From NCBI GenBank assembly GCA_036971475.1, contig JBAIZL010000001.1, positions 144,434,192-144,498,191 of the forward strand: 64,000 nucleotides of DNA, read 5' to 3'. Position 1 is the stretch's first letter, and every line of letters begins with the position of its first letter. The translations under genes and the position numbers were made by a program. This DNA is from Prosapia bicincta. Taxonomy: Eukaryota; Arthropoda; Insecta; Hemiptera; Cercopidae. Below, in pieces: positions 10,376 through 26,200 of the stretch. Under the pieces are notes generated by a model that did not search any database, was not told the DNA's origin, and saw only the letters and a program-made list of their open reading frames with translations.

Positions 10376-11559
10376 TGAACATTTGAATTTAAATTTTAAT
10401 TGTTTAATATTCCTGATGATGTTGGTACTGTCAGCCAGCGAAAAGCTTTGAATTATAAATTCAATTATAATTCTTGTATTTGTATTTTTACTCAGTTCTT
10501 TATTAATACACAAGAATACATATTGCGATATATATATATATATAAGTTTACATGAAATTTATTTTACTCCTAATGAAAGGCAAGAAGGTGTCAAAATAGA
10601 ATCTAGATATGATGTTTAAGTAATAGAGTTTACCCAATAATATTAGCCCAATAATATCAGTGTATATTTACTTTCACATTTTGTGTTCAAGGGCGTAATT
10701 TGAGAGAATTGTTACTAAAAGTAATACCTAATCTTTTCATATTATTTATTATACACGTAATGCCGATTACATATTAAACTATATGCAATTTCATTACCAT
10801 CACCATCGTCTTAAACCTGGTCTTAGATAAATATTCATTTCAGTTAAATATCCTAATTTTAATAGCAAAATTAAGGCGGCTAACTTCATCTAATTCCATA
10901 AATAGAAACTTTTAGTTTCCTTTATCCATATACTGTATTTCAATATTTCTCCTTACGTCTTCCACTTTAATAAATAGTCTATTTACTAAAATAGGATATG
11001 CAAAAACTAACGGGTGAAATACAGTACATAACTAGATATTTAATCGTGGAAACTTTTAAATAAGCTTCAAAATATGATCAATATATTCAAGTAGAGCTAA
11101 TAATATTGCGGTGGAACATGTAGTTACACTAATTTTCATCTATTTAAGGTTACTTCAATTTTAAAGTTACGTCAGAAGCTTTAATTCAACATGAAACAAG
11201 TGAATTGATTTTCTCAAAATATTTATTATAGTCATAATATAATAGCTTAGAAAAACCCGAAATCATTCGCATAAATCGATACTTAAATCTTCGGTAGGCT
11301 CGTGGTTAAAACTAACACATTTAGGCGCATGGGCTACCTCTGCAGCACACTCTATTTTTATTAAAACTTTTAAAAACATATATTTTTTTAAATGTGTTAT
11401 ATTCGTAACTGTTTCCTATTATACTTTTTAACATATTTGTAAAATAAATTAATGTATGATTTTAATTTTAAAAAGGTTATAAATATTGTAATCAGAATTT
11501 ATTAAATTTATGCCACGAAATACTCCCAACTTTCGGTGCATAATAGATATTATTGTTCT
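10376..11559. other. AT-rich non-coding stretch
   Basis: A (TA)n run lies near 10530-10544. No gene was recognised. Confidence 0.5.
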
Positions 11560-12292
11560 TTCCAATGTTTATTGCTGCTTAGCTTTCATAGGAATGTCAC
11601 ATATTAGCAAGGTGTGGTCAGAGCACATCTCCACATTGGTTGCAGCACTTCCAGGTTGACCTATCCCTCCCTCTACCGCATTTGTAGCAGCGTCAAACCT
11701 TATTGTCTATAAGTTGATGCTCATGCCGGGGTTCATCGATTCCAAGAAGGTTTCTTGTTAGCCTCTTTAGTTCTACAGGTGGCATAGTAACATTAACCCT
11801 TTCTCTTACTTTAGGGACAATTAGATCCCAAGCAATGTTTGTAACAAACTCGCTTCTTGACAATGGTTACCCTCCAGGTTTGTTAACAATGTAAATTCTG
11901 GGCGCATTGATGGCTGCTATATTTAGAGGATAAAAAAAATAGAGCCATAGGCTATCGTTTCGTATTTCATGATACATTGCGTTTGGCACATATTTGTTCC
12001 AATACGTCAACTCCAATTTTTGTCTGGTTATATTATTTCGGGTCCCTGTGAATCCACTGAATCTTCGTCAAACTTGTGGTCGTCATGCATCATGCATCGT
12101 AGACATTGGTACTACTGAAACCCTTAGTTTGTTGGAGTAATATACGAGGGTTTTCTGTTCATCTGACAAACAATCACGCATAATTTCATAAAAAATACCT
12201 GGATAAGATAACCGGGCATACTTTGGTTCACTCATAAGACAAACGGTCGCATGGGCTACAGGCGTAGCACAAGCAACTTTAGTCGTAAACAA
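11560..12292 (-). pseudogene. piggyBac-like transposase relic (C-terminal half)
   Basis: The - strand reads YYSNKLRVSVVPMSTMHD, then a segment with YNQTKIGVD (compare the YNxxMGGVD motif of piggyBac transposases). After frameshifts come LFFLSSKYSSHQ/NAP, RNLLGIDEPRHEHQLIDNK, and a Cys-rich end (CYKCGRGR...CCNQCGDV...HLANM) resembling the C-terminal zinc-binding region of the family. Several stops and frame changes show it is dead. The N-terminal half, terminal repeats and TTAA target sites were not identified. Confidence 0.65.
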
Positions 12293-15200
12293 TTACAAAA
12301 CGCACACACTTTGAGTAAGAATCACCTACTCAGTGAGTAGGGTAGGTGCCAAACAGCAGCTAACGACGTAGGCTACCCTCCAATAGTTTTAGGGGATGCG
12401 TTGTGGAACTCGGAAGTGAAGTGTTGACGAAGAATGAAATTTAAAAAATGCAAAGTGAAGATACAATACGCACAGAAAAGAAATTGACATATTTAAACAA
12501 GTTTATTTTTGCAAATATTGTTAGCAAAGAGCTACAAATAATAATTTAAAAGGTTGGATAATGCTCTCAGGCAATTTCTCTATTTCTTCCCCTTTTCACT
12601 ATGGGATTCGACAAACTTCAATTAAATGTTTAAAGTCATAAGTTAGGTTATGATTATAAATAACTACCTTAATTTATTTTAATAATGCTTTTTGGTACCA
12701 GGTACCACACTTAGTCCAAATGTGCATTAAAGATCCATAACATAAATAGCATAATGCAAATATGTTTCTTATTAAATATTAGAGCCAAGTAGGTAACAAA
12801 ACAAACACTGGATATGCTTTTGTAATGTGCAACTTTATCTATACAAAATTGTAGTGAATAGTGTGTCATTTTTATACAATCATGACACTTATGCAATGCA
12901 AAATTTAGTTAGTGTTGAGGAAGTATCTGTTCTGCAAGCATTTTGCGACATTGTCTACACGTACTTACAATTAGTTAAAGACCGTCACCTTATGATAAGA
13001 CTTCACAAAAGAAGACTAATCTTCTAATGTTTGGTTAGTATTTGTTAATTTGGATTGGATGTATTTGCCACAAAAAACTACAAACCGATTGTAGGGTAAC
13101 CAGCACGGTCAACGTGCCTCTCCAAAGTAGGAAAATCAAGGACGAGAGATAAAAGCCTGGACACGGCTATACACTGATTTACTAACTAAGCAATGTCTGC
13201 TGTGGTTCTACTTGAGGGGGTGAAACAGAACAGAAAGGTTAGCTCTGCCCAAACTGGTTGTGGATACATATTAAATAAAAAATAGAAACATACCGAATTC
13301 ATTTTATTTCTTTGTAGGCGGGGATTATTCAAAAGGAAAACATTTAACGTCTAGGTAAAATTATTACTATATGATATTTTATTATTTATACTCTATTTTT
13401 TATGTTTTATTTATAATCATACAAAATTGATGTTGACAGTTACATAAACTTAAAATTTGGTGTGACTGAAAGGCTTTAAATGTGATGTAAAACCATAATA
13501 CATTTGGATTAGCCTTACAAGAAATTTAGATAAATAATTTTTAATTTTTCTTTCTGTTCCAGTCAAATAAAAATTTATTTCAATAGCAATAGACGATGCA
13601 GTAAAACTTATATTTCAAATCCCATTCATATTTAAAGGTCCAATTATGGATGCTTTTAACTGGGCTTTGAAATTACACCAACAGATTAAAATAGAGTGTT
13701 TAACAGCAGAGTGATTAAACTGATTGATAACACAGTGTGGCGAGCCATTCTTTCTGCAGCAGAGATGTGGCCCATTCGTACTTGGAGGCCATTTGTTTGC
13801 AGTGTTCACGATCCATCCTTAATGACACAAGTTATTTTAAAAATCGACAACGTTTATATCAAACAGTTACTTCTTAGATTTAGCCACAGCGAAATGATTA
13901 GGTTACCAGTAATATAAAATTACCACAAAAATGTATAAATTAGAAAGGTTTTTTGCTAAAATACCTAATCAGATGTTTTAAACCATAGACAAATTTTAAT
14001 ATATGTAGCCATATGTTAGCAATTATAATAAAGTATTTTCAGATTTAAAACACATAACACTGACCGATGCCAAATATTCATTACTCGAAGTGGGTAAAAT
14101 GACAATTAATTTTTTATTTATTTTAAACTAAAAACCAGTATTGTCAAAACGATCTATAAATGTCATTTAATGAGACAAAATGTTACACTACTAAAATATT
14201 TGATTATATAGGCTAGATTAAAGTGCAGGTGATGGTATTTGGTGTCAATATACTCGTAAATATTTGATAAATTTTATAGTATGAGGTTGTTCTAATGAAA
14301 CTTCAAAATAATAATAATAATACTAAAGTCTCCTACCATTGTTCGTTTACTATTATTGTTATGATAATGTAATAAAAACATACTATTTGGGTAAGTTTAA
14401 ATGAGTTGTAAAAGAAAGGCATCAATAACATACTTACCCATTTACCGACTTTCAAAATGTTTATAGTTTTGCCATTTTTCAATTATTTTCGGGATGAAAG
14501 CATATATAGAATATTTTTGGATTGCCCATAGGATTTTCATGTTTACTCATTTCGTAGGGTAGTCATCTACCCTAAACACCTACGACCCCAAACTAATAGT
14601 AAATTGCGTATTGCCTTCTATATGTAACACTAAGAACAACTTTTTCGTACACATATAAAACAACACGAATACAAACACAATTATTAGTACAAAACCAACC
14701 CGTGTAATTAGACGTAAAATAAAACTAATATTGAAACCGTTTATTTGAATCATTAAAAAAAATGATATAATACACTTAACGGTCATTGGATATTTTACTT
14801 TTGTTTGCTAATTGATCTGAATCATCATAGTATATCTTGTTATTTCAAAAAATGATATAGTATCTTGTACAAGCATAAATATTATTAAAGCTACAATTTG
14901 AGTTTTATTGATTTAAAAATACAAATAAATAAACCGTGTTAAAGTATAGGTGGCTGGTTGTTTTTGAAACCATTGTTTACTAGTTGTATACGGAAACGTT
15001 CACACATTCTTACATTCAACCTAAACAGATAATTACCTTTATGGGTTTGAACTCGGCGGACATACTGTCGAGAAAGGTTTCCAATTATAACAGAAAGTAC
15101 TCCTTTTGGAAGGACTATCAGCGTATCAGTTTCCAGCAGAATAAGCGTTATGGAATAACATTTTGACTATGTGGGATCCATGGTAACGCAGTATTTAAAC

Positions 15201-18200
15201 AATTAAACCTACTTTTCACAATTGTTGGCTCCAATCACAAAAAAATTAAAATTGAATTTAATAAACGTGATTTTTACTGCAATCGTACTTACAGTTAAAA
15301 CAATAGTAATTGCTCTGATTCAAACTATTAACGAATAACTGTTTTGGATTAAAAATATATCTTAATTAAAATGATACTGAAAATCCTACTTTTTATAAAG
15401 CAATGACCTTTATAAAAAAATACCCTGTTATAAAGGTTAGCTATAAATTCATGACTTCCCTCTCATATTTTATCAACCCTTTACAATAATATAACTTAGG
15501 TTGTAAAGTATATATTAATTGAATTATAAATCATACACAGATCTTTCATCCATAGCTATTAATGATGAGGGTAACATATGTTACAAGTGACCCAACTTAT
15601 ATAATATTCTTAAAACTATAAGCTTAGGACACCGTAATTCAGTAACACTATGTTGTTGATTGATAAAATGTATAGAATTTATCAGTTGAGTTAATTAAAT
15701 TTTATCTTTGGGAAGGTAATAGTTTGGTTGTCTCCATACATGAGTTCCTTGACATAATGGTAGTTGAGAAATTTAATAAATGTTCAACGAATGGTTTTAC
15801 ATGTTTTTTTTATTTATTAAAGTAGAGCAAAAAATAGAAATACAATAGAAAATTCAATTATAACACTAAGACCAAAATTACAATCTTACTTGCTATAGGC
15901 GTATTTATGCATATAATAATGTATAGTTTACTTTAAAAATGCATCAAATATTTAAACGTTTAACCATTTCTCCACCTATAAATTATAGAAAATTCTTCAA
16001 ATATGTAAAGAAAAAAATTGATTTTAGGTATTTAAATGAGGGCGTTCATTTGATACGGTTTTGAATTGTCTATTGGGATTGTGTATTGGTTTGTTTATTT
16101 GTTTTTTTTAAATTTTTGTTGTGTGTTTTTCTTGTTGACCATTTTGTTGATTTCGTGCGATGCTGTGTTTTTTATGTTATCTTGGTTTTCATTTTATATA
16201 GCCCTCATTGCTACTTCTGTCTTAACTATAAGGTTTTCTTTTGTGATATTATTTTTGGTTTGATGTTTCTTTTAGTGTTATTTTCAAGTACTTTTATTTC
16301 ATCTTTGCTTGGATTGATTGTTGTATGGTATAGCTGGAGTGGAATTTATGGTTCGTCGTGCTATTGTCTATGGTATTTTGTTTTCTATTTATTAGTCCAT
16401 GAGGTGAATCTTGCTTGTATCGTTTAATCGTATTAAGCTGTTTCAACCATATAACAAATTGTCTCTTGTTATCCATACTACAAATAAAATGATACCCATT
16501 AACTAAAATAACAATAATGTTTGTACAATATCGCTTATTTATATCTTGGTTATTTCATTTTATATTTTGTGTTAAGTCAAGCCATATTTCGCGGTACGTT
16601 TTACATTTTCTGGATAATATTGTTGGATTTTACTTCTACAGATCTAGTATAACTATATTTAAATATTTTGTGTATCATCTTCCGTTAAACTGTATTTAGT
16701 TTAATATAAGTGTTTAATTAAACCGATAAAAGTAAATAGGGACTAAATAGCCTCCCGATGGTCTTCGAATTATACGCCCTCGGCATATAAACAATATAGA
16801 CCTCAGCCGCTTATAGCTTTTTTTTCATTTATAGAATCGGTTTTGTAGAAAACATATAAAGATGTTATTTAGGGAGAAAATAGGTAAAATGGAAGAAGTT
16901 TTAAATTAGCATGGGTGAAGGATGGATCGATAAACAGTTACTGAAAGGAATAAAATGTAATTAAAAGTGACCAAGACCGAAACACGAAGAAACTTAAAAA
17001 GCGAGAAACGTCGGAAATTGCTTTTGAAAGGAGATACTGAAGCTGAAAATATATCAGTGATCAAAAAAAATCTGAGTGAAACAGAACATTTTTAAAAAAT
17101 TGCAAAACTAATTTAAAAGGCATAAATAGTATTTAATTATTTTTTTCCAAAAAAACACTTTTTATTTTTAATGAGCAGCGACATTCCTGGTAATTTCGGG
17201 CGTGTGTAGACAATATGGAGTGAGAAAATTTCTATTTATATTAGAAAATTATCTGGGTCATGAAACGCAGTGGACATGCATGTTATAATTTTAAATTTAG
17301 GTGAACGGAAGTACTGGGTTAATACTTAAATTGCACATTTTAATTGCAATGAAAACGCAAATGTCAATGCAAGAACAATTATTCAAAGATATCTATGTCT
17401 TTATATGGTTTGGATAACAAAGTACAATAATTTAAATTAGTTTTTAGAAACTACGGATTGAAACTCATTTACCTCAACTCAGATTTCGTTGTGTTTCATT
17501 TTATTTGTAACACTGACAATAGTCTTAAATATATATTTTTAACTCTTTATTCTGCTTATAATTGTTACTCAAATCGTTTGCAATTAAATACAGTAAGGAA
17601 ATTTAATATAACACAAATCTAACTAACTCAACACACTAAATATGTATTATAGTATAAATATCTAGTATATAATGAAATACATATATGCTGTAATATTTAT
17701 ATTCCTGACCGCAACCCAAAGTATGGGTGCCAACAATGGACCACATCTGACGCAGTAATGCTCTATTCAGTGAAATTACTTCCCCAGCTGTTTTATCTAT
17801 TCAAGCACTATGCTATTAAGCGCTCTTGTCAAATTTATTGGCGCAGTTTGAAAGCCTATTTAATAGTGCAGATAAATGGTATTGCAGTTATGTATAGGAT
17901 TTTCGACATGAATTTTACTACATTACAAGCGTAATAGCATTCCCCTGAAAGTGTGAAGAGTAAAAATGCATATAAAACAAAACACTACAAATTTTCCCAT
18001 AATTCAAAAAACTAGTTAGTCTCAGATGGACGTTACTTAAGGTGCTAAAGATTTATGATTGACTAAGCTATTGTGGTACCCTAGTTTTTAGACTTGATTA
18101 AAAAACTTATTAAAAGATTGTTAAAGCCCACTGTATCTTAAATAAGTCCTCAAGTACCGCAATAACTGTATATTGTTAATTTTTAGCATTCTAAACTACA

Positions 18201-20189
18201 AAAAAGAAAACATTTATATTCAGACAACAAAATACAACAATCATATACTTACACAATTTTCGATATGTAAAGCCATCACATAAGCCACTCTGTTCATTTA
18301 GTGAGAAATCCAATTCCGGATTAGAATTTATAAAACTTTAAAACAAATTAAGAAAAATCATAATCATTAACAATTTCTCATATAATTCCACATTACTTGC
18401 TATGGCCTAGAAACGTTTTAAAATAAATTTAGAAAATTTGGGGCATGAGATTCGTAGTTCTTCCAGATGTAGCAATTTGAGTTAACCCACTAGTTTCGCT
18501 CGCCTGGATAAACAAGAATGAGCTCCTCAGTAGCAACTAGTTATTGAAGTCAAGGAAAAAACGATATAGTTAGAAATGGTGTGATTCAATTGAATGTTTG
18601 AAGCTCAGTTTATTGTGCAGTAATTAATAACAAAAAAAGGGTAACGAGGTAATTTATTCATACCTATGTAAAGCATGAATTAGATCTAACAATTTCTGGT
18701 AAAAGAAGCTTGACGAAGCATTGATTAAAGCAGTTGTAACAAAATACGCTGCTAAATTTCCATGATAAATGAGGTGGGGAACAAAATTTTTCTAAATTGA
18801 GATAGGATCAAGCGGATAAGATTTCTATTACGGTTGTGAAATACCTGTGCGTGTGAAGATGAGGTCAGTAATAAACGAACTTGTTGAAAGTGATGTGTAG
18901 GTGTAGCAACTACGAATTTCACAATTATCTAAAAAGACAATAGGCACACATCCTTCTAAGATCCCAACAAAAGATAAGAATTTATGACAGCTGTTCACTT
19001 ATGGGTTAAAGTAGAGAACTGACATGGTGAAGCTACAGGTGATGATTGGAAGAGGTTAGATCTATACTCCACATTACACTGTGACATTTACGCAATATAG
19101 CTTTGAAGCAATACCAAACCTAATATAGTGTTTCAACAATAAATGTAAATATATAATGTTTCAAGATTAGGTCTATTTATAGTGTTTAATAGTCTGCATT
19201 ATGATTTAAATTTTTGTGTTACTTTTAGGGGGAAACCTCAGTTTGTTTATTATAGCTGGTAGCCGAATATAGAACTGGATTGCTTAATATTTCATGTGTG
19301 AGGGGCAATACTTACAAACGGAACAGCGTATGAGGAACATATTATTAGACTTTACATTATTATAATATATTAGTATTCCTATTTTATTTTTTGAAATTAT
19401 TATGATAACGGAAATACGAACAAAGTTGTGATCGATATAACCTCTCACACAACCACGACCTTTCTCTCAGAGCTGAGTTCCAAAAACAACTGATATTTTT
19501 AAATTGTATTACTCTAAAAGAAGAACATTTTGAGAAATCATTTGTTATTTCTCTCAATTATTTTATATATTTTTTTGTTTCAATTTCTTTTTGAAACCAC
19601 AACTTCAATGAACATACAAGAGAATTAATTAAATTTTTAGCTTACGCTAGTTTACAACAGTAGTGGAAAGGCAATCTTACAGCACATATGCGTATCAGGT
19701 GACTCATGTTATTTTAATAATATTATATGATTATTAAAACTATATGAAGTGTTGGCCGGAACGAATGTGGCCCGCGGGTCGTTATATTGCTGGTTCAGAT
19801 ATAGATTCGAAAATTGAAATTGATAAACAATAGAAATATGCATTTGAATACTAAGTTAGTTATATGAGGACAAACTTCACAGATAAAAATCTAATTGTTT
19901 TTATCTTTATATACATTTATATTTATATCTAATCTATTGATTAAGCCCATTGTTTTTTTTTTAACAAACATTTCATAAAGAGCGATCTATTTATTTATCT
20001 TCACATTCCTTTGTGTACACTTTAAGTTGTGAAGACACACAGCCCATAAGCCTCAACACATAATCCTAACAGTCCTCTGAAATGTACGTCACACATTACA
20101 ATTAAAGAAAAGCATATGGTTTTGGTATGCATATTAAGATTTTTGTATGTATACACATACACTCAGAGACACACACAAATACACATACA
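12293..20189. other. Long AT-rich region without recognised genes
   Basis: Only short chance frames are present, including hydrophobic frames near 16066-16427 made of T-rich sequence. No splice-consistent coding exons, tRNA-like boxes or transposase remnants were identified by eye. Confidence 0.45.
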
Positions 20190-20194
20190 CATAC

Positions 20195-20198
20195 TAGT

Positions 20199-20256
<58 letters not shown>

Positions 20257-20257
20257 C
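20195..20257. repeat. Compound (CA)n(TA)n microsatellite
   Basis: About 14 CA units followed directly by about 16 TA units. Confidence 0.95.
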
Positions 20258-23200
20258 CTTTCAGACAACATTGACCCTTATATTATCTACTCAAGCTATT
20301 CCTGTGTCCAACGGTTACATATTATAATTGGTTGGTTTTGACGCTTTGTTATGAGCTTGCCGTAGACAATACTGTGCAAATGAGGGCATTATCACTGTTT
20401 GGACTCTAATTAAATGTAGAGTGATAAGGTTTAAACCAAATTTACTAATCGAAATGAATTAACTTCGATTTTGTTTTATAGGTGATCTTTAGTGTGATTA
20501 AATACTTTGTCGGGATATGTAGCTACGCTCTATGTCATTGCTACAATCTTCGTTGCATTCTGTCAAACACAATTCAAGCTGACACAGAGTAGGGTCGAGG
20601 CAAACGTATTGTTGTCAAGATGACAAATGTAGTATATTACAAAGTACAAAGTGACTCGATCATCTCATTTAACTTGATATGCACTGTATTTAATACAGCA
20701 CTTTGTCAAAACGTATTTTAATAAACTAAGTGTTTTGAAAAAATTGTTCCCAGTTTAGATAGATTTTATTTATTTAATCATTTTCGTTTATAATATTATT
20801 TAAGTTAACACTTTTCTTTAGTGTTAATGAATTCGAATTATATTTGATAGATTAAATTATGTTAGTAAAGTTATTGTTTGCTGAAGACTAGTTATGTCTT
20901 TTAATTAAAATGACCGAATATTACCTTTATATTTAACTTATAATGATGACAATCTAAACATCTTGGCTAATTAAAGATGATAGGATTGGTAAATCCTTTC
21001 CAAAATATATTGAATTTACTAACGTTTGAAAAAACCCTGTGATGGGGATAGCAGTTTATAAAGTCAAAAGACTATTTCGCACAGCTTTAATAGCATTAGA
21101 AATATGATAGAAGAAGTGCTCTTAATATGATAGAATTAGCATAGGCTCTTAAGAAGTGAGTGCCCCAAATTTCGTCTTCTTTCGTTGAAAGAATAAATGG
21201 AAGTTATGACTTTTATGTTATCCCTAATAAGCAACTCTTTTAGTAATATCATTGCTTTTTCTAAACAATTCAAAATAATACTTTATTACTTTAAAGCAAT
21301 AACCCAATACCTTTATTACTAAATTATTGGAGAACTAGAAAAAGTTCAAGTGATTTTTTAATACTCCAAAACTATTTAAATACATTTAGTTATTGTTTTA
21401 TAGGATTGATTTGATACGTTTAAATATCACAATAAATTATTACTTCAATAAGATTAAGTGATATTCTAATAATTTAAAATGACTTTAATACGTTTTGGTA
21501 TAAGTTTATAGGATTACTTCAATACGTTTAATTAACATTCTATACGATTATTTCAGTATGATTAAATGATATGCTATTACTTTAAAATATCTTCAATGCG
21601 TTTAAGTATTACTCTATAGAATTTCTTCAGTAGGTCTAGATATTACTTCATTACTTTTATCCTAATAATAATTATTTTTATACAGTAACTATTTCAACTG
21701 GTATAATTAAAGTTTACTTGAATTATTTTATTAATAATAATGTAAAACATAACCGGGTGTAATATTCAGTGTATTTTGTAATAGCTGGTTCCTGCAAAGT
21801 CGCGTCTTTTAAAACCGTTTGAGAGAAGAACGGTAGTTTAGAATCATGAACATGCTATATCATAGTTTTCTCTATAAGGCTCTTAAGAATAAAAAGGTTA
21901 TTATTTTTAGATTATCCTAAGGCAATACCATTTACTCATCCTTATTCTCTTATACAATGTTATAAGGAAACACAGGAATAGTCCTTTTTGTGTTACAAAA
22001 AGAGCTTGGATTTTCTTGATGTACTTGACTTTACTCATTTGATGACATGATTGCCAATTCAACCAAGAATTGTTACGTCTGCACCACAGTATTATCTATA
22101 GTTACTGCTCTTATAATTCATAATATTTCTACTTACTAATAACCTAAATTCTACACAAAATCGATATTTTTATTATTCTATTATCGTATTGTGGCTATAT
22201 GGTATATAAATTGTAAAAATAATAATAAAATAATACAAATTAGGAATGTGTTTAAACCCCAAAATTGAATAATGTCGTAATCTTGTGTATGACACGCGGG
22301 TTCTACTATCCCGACACCGAAAGAAAATATAACATTTACACATTGATGAAACACAACCAGTTCTAATTCGGAGGTAACAGAATATGTAAACACTGCTTTA
22401 AAATTCAGTTTTATATTTCACAATCTGCATTCAAACTTTCAACGTGTTTCTTTTATTATTTGTTCAATGTTCAGTTTTTATTTGAGGGGATTTATTTTCC
22501 AGCAAAGCTAAAACGCTTAGCTAAATGTTCTAATATTATCAGATATGAATAACCATAGTCTTTTTTCCTTTTATTATTAAGTATTAGGGCTTTGAACAAG
22601 AGCTTTATTACCATTTAAAAAAATGTTATATAGAACTTATTAACAGTTCTGTTTGTTTGTTACGGTTTTTATAACATTTATTTTCAAGTTGATATTTAAT
22701 AGTTTTATATTATTTTGTTTTGCACCTATTACGTTTCATTGTTAATTTTTTTGCTTATGGTTATTATTTACAAAATAATATTGCCGTGTTATTCATGCAG
22801 AGTTTATTCACTGTATGCAATTTTTGTGATGTGAGGTTTTATTATTTTTTTTATTACTGAAATCTATAAAATCAAATGTTAGGAACATTTGCTCATGCTC
22901 TGAATGCTTTCGTAATGAAAGAAAATGAAAATCCACATATTTTCCATTTGTGGAATATATTGTATGAAAATATGTTGCTGGAAGAAGAATTTTAATTATA
23001 TAAATACAGAATATCTTTCGAGCGAGAAACATACGAGCGAGCGGTTTTCTCGAATCCGCTTTCTTCTAACCTTCATATGAAAGACATTTCACCTTTAAAG
23101 GTCGGATCGACAGTGATTCAATTTGTATGAATAAAACAACGAAATAGCACGTTTGTTTGTGAACTGGCCTAACTTTGTAGGGTACCGCGTTAATGTAATA

Positions 23201-26200
23201 ACACAAGTTCATGCATATTCTATGTGACACGGCTTTCACATGGTGATATCTCATGCAGTAACTCGCCTAGCTTTTATACTCTGTGTGGCATTTTATCTCA
23301 CCTATCAAAAGTAGGTGTTTTGTATTAAAAGACGTAATCGTATGAGTAAAGAAATGGAGTTAAATAAATCTATATTGTAAACAATTTTATACATAGGAAC
23401 AATTCAAATTGTGATGTTTTATACGTGACGCTCGACGAATATTATGTACTTAAACATTACTAAAACTACGACGATCTTTAACTATAGTTTAAGTAAATGT
23501 TTAAAGATTTCTGAAATATAAAATTGTTTACATAACTTTTACATGAATGAATGTTAAAAACGTAGTAAAAAAACATATGTTTCCAACAAATATACCTATT
23601 ATGTTTCTTTGCTTCATTCCTTCTGCAAATATTGATTTTTGTCAATATTTATAAAGACATAGGCCTACAGGATGAAAATGCAAAAAAAAATTAATTTTAT
23701 TAATTAAGGTTAAAAATCAGATTTTAATATTTTAATAATATCGATAACCCTCTGTTTTTATTCTGTACTTAGTACAGAATTGCGTTACATATTTAACGAA
23801 CACTTAATAAATGATATGATTTAGCCACCTTCTTGCTAAAATTTATTGGGTGACTTTGATTTGGGAAAAGAGGAAGATAAGATTACTAAAATGACCTATA
23901 ATGGCAATAAAGTAATCAGTATAATAATTTAACAACCTTTAAAAATTGTTAGGGCTTTTAAATCCCGATATTGTATGAAAGTCAGTTAGATATTTAGTGT
24001 CAATTCTGCACTTAATTTTCCGGTAACTTTCATCCTAAAGGGAGGAATAGACTTTAACAGAGGTCCTTTCTATAGAGACTTAATTTTATGATGTGACACT
24101 AGTCATGCTAACATTATGAACATATTATGATACAACTAAAAACATACGTAAAGTATACAAGCCAGTAAATGTGACATTGTTGATCCAGGTTTGTAAAATA
24201 TTTCACTCTTCTTCATAATACACAACAAATATTTAAAGCTGCCTTCAATCGAACTCTGAATCTTAAAAACTATCTGTGAAGACTTTATTCTGGTTTTAGG
24301 GTTTACAATAATTACAAAAACATTTAAACCTAATGTATTGATCTAAACTGTTAAGCTAGTTGTGTAGGTTGTGGCGAATTGAATGGTATTAATTTATCAC
24401 TTTAGCAATTGTTACTAATGCCAAATTATTTTAAATAAGATTCTAAAACCCTTTAAACTTGACCAAAAATAAATCATTTAATTAGGTACTTCTATGTTAT
24501 AAAGATATCTCTACAACTTTTCTTCTGTTACATTATTATTTTGAGTATAATTACTTGTAACCCTTATGAATGTTTAAAGTGTTATTCTTTCCTTTTCTGG
24601 CCCAAACAAAAAATTGTATCCATTTGCGTAATGTCATTATAATACAAATCAATACCGGTAACAATTGGTATTTTAATAACAATATAATACAACTCATTTA
24701 AAACTAACTAAAATACAGTTTTACATATTTTTAACAAGTGTCTTCTGTTATTCTCAATATTAAGAGTGATCACATATTTCATCACCCTCCGCAACTAAAT
24801 ATGTTTCCACTTTCTAAGAATATTATAGTTTGTGGTCAAACAAATATTTTTTATTAGACGTCAATAAATAAATAACCTTAAAGCTAGATGAGAATTAACT
24901 CATAATTCCAGCGCGTATTATTAATTTTACAGGAGTTATAGTGGGGATGTATGCTGGCAAGGTTTGATTTTGAAACGTAAATGTAAGCTTATTGACCAAT
25001 AGATCATTTCTCTCACACTTTAGAATCCCTTTAGGCTAAGACATTCAAAAGGGGGAAAAGGTATGAGAGAATATTTCAAATAAAGTATACTATATTTAAA
25101 ACTTTGAAATTATATTTAGATATTACTTTATGCTCTAAAACACGATTTAATTTCAAATTATCCATCTGGCATACCTATAAACCTTTTAACATATAGCAAT
25201 ATATATTTATGTATTGTGACGTTTGCCATGAAGTATTTGGTGAACTATAATGTATATATATATATATATGTAGTCTTCGTTTATAATAACGATGATAATA
25301 ATACTGTTAATAAAATAAATACCATTGATGTTTTGTAACACTACGAGAATTGTAATAAAAATTTCGTTGTATTTTGTTTCATTTTTGTTTTAAACGAGAA
25401 GTTTTTTTATAATCTATTTCATTTGTAATATAGAATCAGTTTGGCAACAAACTATTTGATAAAAGCATTTCTTTATCTATTAACGTTATATGTTTAGAAC
25501 GGGAAGCTTCAATATTAAGTGCCTACTTTATCTATATTTCCAAGTTGTGTTATCATATATTTCTCCTTCCTTCACTAATAAATTATTTCCAGTGACGTAT
25601 TTTGGAGTCGTATAACCAACTGAAATATCTGTAAGAGTAGAAATAACTCGGGTCTTGATCGGAAATGTTCGGATCATAAAATTATTTTTCAAAACCTAAA
25701 CAAGACACAAATATATTGAAATACTGCTGTATCATAAAAAAAGTTGGGTTTCTTTCAATATCCCTCTTTAAAAAGATTTGTAGATTAACAAGTATTACAC
25801 AGACTTAGATTATAAAATATTCAAAACAGTTTATATAGTGGCTTTTGCATTGCTATGTTAAAATACGCATTCATTTAAAGTCTGCTAAATTGTTAAATTC
25901 ATATTTTTGTTTTAGAGGTTGTTTTTATTTTGAATAATTATAAAGCATGGATAAGGTCATGTTCTATTAAATAATCACTTATATAAAACAGGTACTAAAA
26001 TTGAAAACTTTTGCCAATAACTTGACCAACATATTTTAATCACGTCGAAAAACTACCCAGATAATTACAAAGTATTTTACAGCGTTTGGAATGAATGGTA
26101 AAGGGGTAATGAATCGTATGAAATAATTAAAGGAACCTTCCAGATTTTGCAGATCGAGAGTGTTACGTCTGTAAATCCCTGGGCAGTATACCTCCGAGTA

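Noticed and set aside
16066..16427. Hydrophobic membrane-protein-like frames
   Set aside because: T-rich sequence gives Phe/Leu/Val runs by chance; no conserved motif or neighbouring exon.
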